Origin: Porphyridium purpureum
Lineage: Eukaryota; Rhodophyta; Bangiophyceae; Porphyridiales; Porphyridiaceae
DNA length: 64,000 nucleotides
Assembly: GCA_008690995.1 (NCBI GenBank)
Contig: VRMN01000001.1
Location: forward strand, 1,302,001 to 1,366,000
Direction of reading: 5' to 3'
In this document: one piece after another, positions 57,150 through 64,000 of the stretch
Position numbering within the stretch: the first letter of the stretch is position 1
How the letters are laid out: each line of letters begins with the position of its first letter
Program-made: the position numbers and the translations under genes
The notes under the pieces: generated by a model
Database searches by the model: none
What the model saw: only the letters and a program-made list of their open reading frames with translations
Told to the model about the DNA's origin: nothing

Positions 57150-58049
57150 GCACATCGCGAGGTAGCTTCCACACGGTGCAGTCGTTCGCGTTCGACGTAG
57201 GGTAGTCGAGCGGCGAGGGCAGCGTGTCTCTCTCACGCGTCGGTTGCACGTTCAGCCGTGTGGAAGGAAGCGCGCGCTGTGCTCGCGAGATAAAGGAAAC
57301 CTGCTCGCCACCGCAATGAGATCATGAGCGTATGGTTTCTTCTCGCGCGATCCGGTCTGGGACGCGAACCCTGCCGGGTGCATCGTCCGCCTTCTGACGG
57401 GCGCATGGCGTGCCACTGCTTGTCTTACCGCTAGTCCTTCTTAGCGCGGGCCCCTCTACGGCATCGCTGTGAGGGGTTTAATCTACGTGGTTTGCGTGCC
57501 GCACGAGGCCTCCTCTGTCTGCCTCAACTGTTGATGACCGCGCTGGCCCGGAACAGCGGGTCCGCGCACATCATTTCATTCCTTTCCCGCGCGTGGTTGT
57601 TTCGGGAGCTCTCGGCGGGTGCAAGTGTGAACCTGGTAAAAATACGTACTGCACACTTATTGGAAAGCCATGCTCAAAAGACATCGTGACTTATCACTTT
57701 TCGCATCACTTTGTGGTGCCAATTGAGACTCGGTCTACAAGCCATGTCCCCGTCCACGGGCTTTTGCCCGTAGAAACGAATCTTGCCCATTGGAGGTCGA
57801 ATAGAGCTCTAGGGTTGAAATTCGCCATTCATGGTGTCAAATGAATCCGATCACGGCGGCGCCAGATGTCGCGCGCGGGCACGCGGCTCGACGCGGTGTG
57901 TCCACTCTGAAAACGAGACGGGTTGCCGATCTGTCGCGGGAGAATGGTGCGAGTCTCAAAGCCCTTGCCGACAGGAAGAGGAGTTGACCGCAGCGCGTGA
58001 TTGGCAGCATTGGCCGTATCAACCACGAGGAAAAGGATTTTTTTTTCAG

Positions 58050-59203
58050 CGAGTCGCTAGACAAATTGGTCGACGCTGTGCGATCCAAGACCAAAGGTGA
58101 CCAAAGCCGGCCGCTTACCCCTACAAGGAGAGTTTCGCGCAAGTTCTTGCCTTTGGTCCTGCTCCTTGCAGTTGCGCTGTCGCTGCTGACTTCTGAAGTA
58201 TTCGCCAAAGCAAGGGCCATGATAGGTGGAAGAGGAAGGGGAGCAAAGCAAAACCGCAGGTGTAATCGCGATTCCTAGTCCAACGCCAGTACCGATACCG
58301 ACATCAAGCCTCTCTCCCGATACAATGCCACAGGAAAAGCGAGAGCTAGCAACAGTCTCATGGAGTCCCGCACCGGTTTGCGAGGGAAGTTGCTTCCCAT
58401 ATTCAATCGACGTCATCCAAACTGGCCTTTGAAGTGCGGAGGCGGTCAGCATTTTTGGACAGACGTTTCGCGAGTGCGTAAATTCGTGCTCGGCCAGCGT
58501 TTGATTCCGTAGCCTGTCACTGTGAAGTTGTACTACTTCGTGCCCTGGTTGATGGGCTACAAATTGGAGACGCATTGACACGTGCAACGACAAGGAGTCT
58601 TCGTGCGAATTCGCCGCACTTCCCGGGCCAGGGGATATTTTGTTTTGGGCGGCCAACTTGGTCGCGATTCGGAAGTGTGAGATATAGAAGCAGTTCTCGA
58701 TCACCGTGACTCTGCACGAAAGGCCACGTATGCTCGGTGTCCGCTCGCTCTGGGGAACTGCTTTCCAACACCAGAAGAATGCAACAATCGAGTGGGATGT
58801 GCGCCCTCGCATGAGGCGGTTGACAAGTAGACAGTTGTGGCGCGCGACGGGCATTTATTGATCAGTCGGGGAGCTCCCCCAGTCGAATAAAATTGCGGGA
58901 ACGGTGATTGCACAAGATACAAAAATTGGGAGAACATTGTCCTGAGCCACGAGTGAATGACAAGTAGAAGTCGCGATGGAGACCAGACGTATCTTTGTTC
59001 CAGAACGTATAAGCCGAATCACCCTCGGAGCCTTCAAAAATATTGGCTTTGCCGTGGATTGGAAACATGCAGACGCATGCACGATCTCTGTCTCAACTAC
59101 GCGGCCCATCTTCCGGTCGCATGCCGATATTGACATGCAGGAAAAGCTTGTGAAGGACGACTTTCATCAGCAAGTGTCAAGAAGCGCGTTCGAGCTTCTG
59201 TAG
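58050..59203 (+). pseudogene. decayed leishmanolysin-like zinc metallopeptidase
   Basis: Pieces in different plus-strand frames follow the order of a leishmanolysin-like secreted peptidase. A membrane or signal segment (KFLPLVLLLAVALSLLTSE) comes first, then a Pro/Thr linker (PSPTPVPIPTSSLSP), CFPYSIDVIQTG, LVDGLQIGDALTRATTRSLR, then VTLHERPRMLGVRSLWG, and finally MISSING-free ends as in SRITLGAFKNIGFAVDWKHAD. The last two resemble the family's HExxHxLGxGxLW zinc site and the S-x-TLGAL-x-DLGYxV signature. The zinc motif is changed (His and Gly lost) and stops and frame changes separate the blocks, so it is probably inactive. A highly intron-split gene is the less likely alternative. The final 75-codon frame (58976-59203) has its own ATG. 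Confidence 0.5.
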
Positions 59204-59333
59204 TAGCCTGGACACTGCAGACCGGCCCGGCTAGAGCGCCCGGGCTACGTCCTAAAGCCTGAACAAAATGTAAAGACGCTGATCCAGAGAGCTGTATTCA
59301 TGTTGCGCCATCGTCAAGCCAAAATATCTGACC

Positions 59334-62231
59334 TCATGGATCCAACGAGACTATGCCGGTGAGACTGAGAATGCGCAAACCCGGGTTCGTAAATCTTATG
59401 CCAGATTCGAGCGCAGTCGCAAGCAAGTTCCATCCAAACATCGAATAAATAATTCGAACGGGCAAAAGCAGCAGCTCAGCCACTGCGGGGTGCACAATCT
59501 CGGCGTGGCACGACACCAGCACAGAATTGACCACAATCGACCCGCTGAGAGTATGCGGATGATACAGTCCTGACCGCTCGATGACTCGCACAGAGTCTAC
59601 CTGGTCAGGAAACCGCCCATGCTGACTAAAAACAACGTGATGCCGGGATACAAGTCGGGCAGGCACAAGATAACGGCGGCTGTACATTTCGTAACCGCGA
59701 TTCGAAATCTCAGACACGTACACGAGATGAGACTCGGAAACGTGCAATAAGGCGCCAGACACCGTTTTGATTTCTACAAAACGCTGATACTTTGCTTGCG
59801 GATCACGATGGCCGAATAAAAACACTTCGCTGAACTGCCCATCTGCAACCTCTATGCGGTCACCAACTTGGAGCTGATCCATTCGCAGCTGCGTTCCGTC
59901 CTCTCGTGTCACGATCGCATCCGCTGGAAAGCATGGCGCAGAAGTTGAGGTTGGCGATGGCGTCGGCTCGGGTGTCGGCTCGGGTGTTGGCTCGGTACCG
60001 CAGTTGCAGCCGTACTCTTCGCAAAAGGTGAAGCAACCACCCGCGTCAAACAGACCTGAAGTATACTGCACGTCTGAACCTGTAAACCGCGTTGATCCTA
60101 GAAGCGTCACATCATCAAAGCTCGAATTGAGCAAGTCCACAGCATCGAAAACCGCATCCTGCAGAATACAGGAGGAAAACGAGGCATTGAAAGGACCGCC
60201 ACTAAGCATCATGGACGTGAAATTGCTGTCTCTCATGTGCCAGTTGCGCGCATTCACGAATGCGAACTGTAGCTTGTGGATGGCACTATTCTCTATGCGG
60301 ACATTGTCCCATGCTGCGCTGTTCACCACAGATGCAAAAATCAAAAACTGGTCAAAGATTACAGAATTTTCAATCAGCAAGTCGCTCAGCGACGCGCCGA
60401 AGCGAAACTGGAACTCAAACTGGCTCAATCTGGAATCACGAAAGTAGAGCCCTTCAATGGTCGTTCCCGTCCCAACGTAGAAGAGCGCATTGTCTCCAGC
60501 ATCCTGAAGCCCAGAAAAGGTCACATTTTTCATGTGAATTCCAAAGAACGAAATTCGAAACATATCAACGTTCAAGAAAAGTGCGTCGTGAAGCACTTGC
60601 TGCGAAGGGTCCATCCGTTGCCGCACTGTCATTCGATCTGAAGATTGACTCATGGCGGATGCTTTGAAGCTGGCTCGTGAGTTCTGTAAAATTTCATTAG
60701 CCTCGTTGAAAAAGGCCATGTCGTTAACGCTTGAACCGCTCATCGTGACGTTCAGCATTGTCGCATTACTGACGTACAACTGCGGGATCTGGCTTGAATC
60801 AATGTTCAGGTCAGAAACCGAGCAACTGGTAATGTAGAAGGGCGCCTTGATATCAGACATCACAACGCCTGCCATCAGTACGTCACGGAAGCCGAAAGGA
60901 TACAGGAAGATTCCTTGGAGAGACTTGAACTGGCCTGTCACGTTCACAAAGCTCGCACTCGCGAGCTCGCCGCCAAAGAATCCATTCTCTGTCAGTTGAC
61001 TGAGAAATGGATCAAACTCGGGATCTGGTAAGAATTCGAAACCGATGTTCTCAAAGCGTGCGCGCCGTAACAGACACCCGTTGAAAACCACTGCTCGTGC
61101 AACACAATTCTTGAAAAAAAAGCTGGTCGAATCAGCCATAATTTCCGAGCTCACGTCGATGAATAAAACGCTTTCGAGCGATGTGTCGGATACCTCGAAC
61201 GAATTGGCCGCTGCCGCACCTGGAATACTGGCAGAAATAATCTGTACAGAGCGAAATCGAGCGTCGCGTATCGCGAAGCCGCCCAAATTGACCCGCTCCT
61301 CTGTGCCAGAAATTTGCACACTGTCGAAGACCACGCGCAGCCAGGAAGCGCTGTTAAAGCTGATGTTATTGATGACCTCCAAGAAAAGGGTAAAGTCGGA
61401 GCAATTAACAAATGGACCCAAGTTTGCGCCTGCAGAAGCGCAGTACAAGGGATCTTCACATGAGCAAGAGCGCGACTCGCAAAATTCCTCGCAAGTCTCA
61501 CTTGGAACAGGCAGCGTTGCGGTTGAGAAGCCGCTTGCCGAAGTCAAGTTGGCGTTTTCAAACTGGGCCCCCGTCAGGTTACTGTACTTGAAAGTGGCAC
61601 CGGCCAAGTTGGCGGAGGAAAAGTCAGCATCCTGCAGTTCTGAGTACACAAAGCGCGCACCCTGTAGATCGGCATTGCGCGCAAACAAGAGTTTAAGATC
61701 ACTGCCACGAATGGCAAAATTGAGATCTTGCCGCGCCGTCTCCAGTGCGGGCAGCTGCTGTGTCACCTGCACAACGTCTGCGATGCTGAGCCGCGGAAGA
61801 ATGACGCCGCTCAACGTCAACGAACGGAGTTGCGCGGAGTCAAAGGAACGTGTGGCCGATAGGCTGCTCGTTCCGTCAAACATCCGGTCAAAGTAGGTAT
61901 CAACAAAAGACGCCGACGCAAAGGAGTACTGCTCCATGATGGAGCTTGAGAAGAACACGCGGTCGAATTGCGCCTCGGCAAAGTCTATGTCAAGAATGCT
62001 ACCGGCAAGAAAAATCACGTCACGAAAAATCGCGTTCGTCCAGTCGCCTCGTATCTCAGACGCACGGAAAGAGCAGCGCACAAACTCTACTGCGGGAGCA
62101 TCTTGAATGACAACATTGCGGAATTCTTCGTCCTCGCAATATTTCTCAATGACACAGGCGGGCTGTGCCGCAACCGTCGCGAAAGTGACCAGCACCGTGA
62201 ATCCTACGATGACCGCCACGTGCGCGCCCAT
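59334..62231 (-). CDS. secreted pentapeptide-repeat protein with C-terminal Hedgehog-type Hint (Hog) domain
   Basis: The 965-residue product has a signal peptide (MGAHVAVIVGFTVLVTFATVAAQ) and a long region of irregular beta-solenoid character. A clear pentapeptide-repeat block lies at about 176-236 (ADLQGARF..., ADFSSANLAGATF...). Two similar Cys clusters (CEEFCESRSCSCEDP; CFTFCEEYGCNCGTEP) each close a block. After a Pro/Thr linker (PTPEPTPEPTPSPT) the Hint domain starts at Cys 767 (CFPADAIV). Signatures are LQVGDRIEV, FLFGHRD, HVSESHLVYV with the catalytic His, SGLYHPHTLSG and VLVSCHAEIVHP. These match Hog domains, which cut themselves before the Cys and may attach a lipid or other nucleophile. 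The N-terminal half would be released as an extracellular protein. Confidence 0.9.
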   Translation of the reverse strand: MGAHVAVIVGFTVLVTFATVAAQPACVIEKYCEDEEFRNVVIQDAPAVEFVRCSFRASEIRGDWTNAIFRDVIFLAGSILDIDFAEAQFDRVFFSSSIMEQYSFASASFVDTYFDRMFDGTSSLSATRSFDSAQLRSLTLSGVILPRLSIADVVQVTQQLPALETARQDLNFAIRGSDLKLLFARNADLQGARFVYSELQDADFSSANLAGATFKYSNLTGAQFENANLTSASGFSTATLPVPSETCEEFCESRSCSCEDPLYCASAGANLGPFVNCSDFTLFLEVINNISFNSASWLRVVFDSVQISGTEERVNLGGFAIRDARFRSVQIISASIPGAAAANSFEVSDTSLESVLFIDVSSEIMADSTSFFFKNCVARAVVFNGCLLRRARFENIGFEFLPDPEFDPFLSQLTENGFFGGELASASFVNVTGQFKSLQGIFLYPFGFRDVLMAGVVMSDIKAPFYITSCSVSDLNIDSSQIPQLYVSNATMLNVTMSGSSVNDMAFFNEANEILQNSRASFKASAMSQSSDRMTVRQRMDPSQQVLHDALFLNVDMFRISFFGIHMKNVTFSGLQDAGDNALFYVGTGTTIEGLYFRDSRLSQFEFQFRFGASLSDLLIENSVIFDQFLIFASVVNSAAWDNVRIENSAIHKLQFAFVNARNWHMRDSNFTSMMLSGGPFNASFSSCILQDAVFDAVDLLNSSFDDVTLLGSTRFTGSDVQYTSGLFDAGGCFTFCEEYGCNCGTEPTPEPTPEPTPSPTSTSAPCFPADAIVTREDGTQLRMDQLQVGDRIEVADGQFSEVFLFGHRDPQAKYQRFVEIKTVSGALLHVSESHLVYVSEISNRGYEMYSRRYLVPARLVSRHHVVFSQHGRFPDQVDSVRVIERSGLYHPHTLSGSIVVNSVLVSCHAEIVHPAVAELLLLPVRIIYSMFGWNLLATALESGIRFTNPGLRILSLTGIVSLDP

Positions 62232-62750
62232 CTTCCTCAGGAATTTGAGCGAGTGCAGCGACCAGATGAAGACGTCTGCAGAACAGCCCGGGCGAGATCA
62301 AGTCTTTTGCGACGTCCAGTCTGCCGTTCGTCTCGCTATCCACGAACCGATGCACTGTCAGCACGCTCGCGCACGCAACATCGGCGCGCACACGAACGCG
62401 ACCTGCGCATGCGCTGCGGCTCACAGTCCTCCGCATCGCACGCGCACCGATCGCATTCGGTTCACACTGTCAGACGGAACGGCATTTCTTTGCAATCCAG
62501 ATTGTTGCTCACAAAATGGCACCCTTTTAAAAGATATTGTAATGCGGAAAGGGGTACAGTCTCCTAGTCGATGGAACCACTAAACCGAGGAACCGGCTTG
62601 TCCACATTGATGCGTGGCGCTCACCGCGTGCGCGCGACTGCGTCAACGGTTCAGCGCGACGCGAAACGCTTCCGACATTATGGACGCTGCATCGCCGCGC
62701 AGTGCGGCGCGGAGCCAGTGCAACAAGTCCATCGAACAGTGCTGTCGAGT
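62232..62750. other. intergenic region
   Basis: About 520 bp between two minus-strand genes, holding the Hog-protein promoter and the aminotransferase 3' flank. No other feature is visible. Confidence 0.6.
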
Positions 62751-63941
62751 TCATGTGCCAGTGGAGGCCTCTTCGGATCTTATTTGAAGAAGTAAATCCA
62801 AAATGCGCGTGATGCCCTCCGAGAGAATGTCGTGCGGAAGCGCGTACGAAAAGCGAAAGTGGTGCTCGCCTCCGCGAAACCCGGACCCAGGCACGACAAG
62901 TACCTCCTTTTCTTTGAGCAGACGCATGGCGAGCGTGCTCGAAGGTATGCGGAGGGCGTATTGAATGAAGCACATGGCGCTCGCGGCCGGTTTCGTAGCG
63001 CTCAGAATACCCTGGCTGCGATTAATCATGTCCTCTACAAGTGGCCATCCTCCGCGGATCAGGTCCCTTGACCGCTGGATGATTTTGGCCCTGGTGGGTT
63101 CGGTCAGCGCAAAAGTGGCAAGTTCCATACTGAGAGCACTTGCAGATATGCTCACATATTCGTGCCGGTACCATGCACGTGTGATCACCTCTCGTGGACC
63201 AATCAACCATCCGAGGCGAAGCCCCGGAAGCCCGAACGCCTTTGACAAGCTACCGACGCAAATCGTCTTTTCGTAGCCGAGCGAATACCACGAGGGTGTC
63301 TCATGCGCCCCTTCAACCTCGGCTCCGGCGTACACTTCGTCCACCACAAGCCATGCGCTCACGCGCTTGGCTGCGGCCAAAATGCAAGCTCGCTCGTCGT
63401 TAGACAAAATATGACCGGTCGGATTGTTCGGATCTACCACAGAAATCACCCTCGTGTTCGAGCTCACTGCCTTTTCAAGCGAGGTCTTATCCAAAGCCCA
63501 ACTTTTCGTGCCGTCCAGATAAAACGGTCGTACATTGTTGCGCGCGGCCGAGTTGCGCGCGCTCCCTGCAAATTGCATGTACGCTGGCATCAGTACGGCT
63601 ATCTCTGCACCGCACTCTTGAGCTAGACTGTTGGCCAGAATGAAGTTAGCCTCGCTCGCGCCAACTGTTACCAGGACGTTGTCCGCGTCGGGCTCATCGT
63701 AGAGACGCGCAATGATCTCTCGCAATGGGCGTGAGCCATTCACTTCAGGATAGTCCAGGAGTGTATCTAGCAGCTTCTGCGTTGGTGTGTCGCCACCTGC
63801 TAAGCTCAGCAGCTCACGAAGAGTTAGCGGCTGCACACCAGATTCTGCAAACTTAAGGCGGACGCCGACCTCGTTCTCGCTCATGAATCGCTCCACAGCA
63901 AACAGCTCGAAGGCCAGCGTGGCCTCTGCATCCTCTGCCAT
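62751..63941 (-). CDS. class I/II PLP-dependent aminotransferase
   Basis: The 396-residue product has the type I fold signatures: DYPEVNGSRPLREIIARLY, TVGASEANFIL, VVDPNNPTGHIL (substrate/PLP Asn), WLVVDEVYAGAE (Asp contacting PLP nitrogen), VGSLSKAFGLPGLRLGWLIG with the Schiff-base Lys, and FRFSYALP carrying the carboxylate-binding Arg. It interconverts an amino and a keto acid; the substrate cannot be told from sequence alone. No obvious targeting leader is present, so it is probably cytosolic. ATG 63941 is chosen; the frame reaches 63950 only through TTG. The upstream promoter runs off the window. Confidence 0.9.
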   Translation of the reverse strand: MAEDAEATLAFELFAVERFMSENEVGVRLKFAESGVQPLTLRELLSLAGGDTPTQKLLDTLLDYPEVNGSRPLREIIARLYDEPDADNVLVTVGASEANFILANSLAQECGAEIAVLMPAYMQFAGSARNSAARNNVRPFYLDGTKSWALDKTSLEKAVSSNTRVISVVDPNNPTGHILSNDERACILAAAKRVSAWLVVDEVYAGAEVEGAHETPSWYSLGYEKTICVGSLSKAFGLPGLRLGWLIGPREVITRAWYRHEYVSISASALSMELATFALTEPTRAKIIQRSRDLIRGGWPLVEDMINRSQGILSATKPAASAMCFIQYALRIPSSTLAMRLLKEKEVLVVPGSGFRGGEHHFRFSYALPHDILSEGITRILDLLLQIRSEEASTGT

Positions 63942-64000
63942 GGCTGGCAATCCGGATCAGACTGCTTTCGACCGCAACCCGGGCAGAATCGAAGCGTTGA

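Larger units (their letters stand above)
56465..58049. other. intergenic region with GT repeat and strong TATA box
   Basis: About 1.6 kb hold the sulfotransferase promoter, a (GT)n tract, and a strong plus-strand TATA box at 57142 followed by unassigned sequence. A frame from ATG 57533 (MTALARNSGSAHIISF) runs to a GTAAAA donor-like site near 57638 but I could not connect it to a credible exon. The following metallopeptidase relic may once have been driven from here. Confidence 0.5.

Noticed and set aside
57300-57480. Possible tRNA or small nuclear RNA downstream of the TATA box
   Set aside because: I compared it by eye with B-box, U1-U6 and SRP patterns and found no convincing match.
58057-58854. 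265-codon minus-strand frame
   Set aside because: It is antisense to the metallopeptidase relic, whose family motifs lie on the plus strand; composition is random and Ser/Arg/His-rich.

Overview
The window looks like nuclear DNA of a unicellular red alga, most like Porphyridium. The evidence is moderate to high GC, long and mostly intronless genes packed on both strands, a three-helix light-harvesting protein with ELKHGR-type chlorophyll-binding helices, plastid-type leader peptides, and a set of secreted or wall-related proteins. The species call is an inference. I saw no rRNA, tRNA, CRISPR array, transposon or viral element.

Left end (1-9.5 kb): a 4164-bp unit is tandemly repeated. Each unit carries an unknown proline-rich protein gene, a divergent endonuclease/exonuclease/phosphatase-family gene with an EF-hand-like insert, and the 5' part of a protein kinase gene. 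Only the rightmost unit runs into the complete kinase (7831-9543). The array continues off the left edge.

Centre (9.6-38 kb): mostly single-exon housekeeping genes. They are a BK-like two-RCK potassium channel, a TraB-like protein, PRA1, a plastid membrane protein with twin GLPxGP repeats, an MsrB-fold protein lacking the usual catalytic Cys, thiamine-phosphate synthase with one intron, a 3'-5' exonuclease/AAA ATPase fusion, a Dbp3-like DEAD-box helicase, a TMEM35/DoxX-like protein, a plastid membrane protein, a GST/phosphatase fusion, a Csm1/Pcs1-like kinetochore protein, a C2H2 zinc-finger protein and a DEP-DUF547 protein. Simple CA repeats lie in the 5' flanks of several genes.

38-44.7 kb is gene-poor by simple ORF reading. 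It holds an AP endonuclease with a SAP domain and signs of two small spliced genes (38864-40457 plus, 42764-43306 minus) whose exon phases agree.

Right part (44.7-64 kb): a tandem pair of secreted Cys-rich paralogues whose last 526 bp are identical, a BAR-like protein, a cis-prenyltransferase, the light-harvesting protein, a Golgi-type sulfotransferase, a decayed leishmanolysin-like metallopeptidase, a secreted pentapeptide-repeat protein ending in a Hedgehog-type Hint (Hog) domain, and a PLP aminotransferase. Together the Cys-rich pair, sulfotransferase, metallopeptidase relic and Hog protein suggest a cell-surface/matrix neighbourhood, which fits an alga with a sulfated polysaccharide coat. 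That link is inferred.
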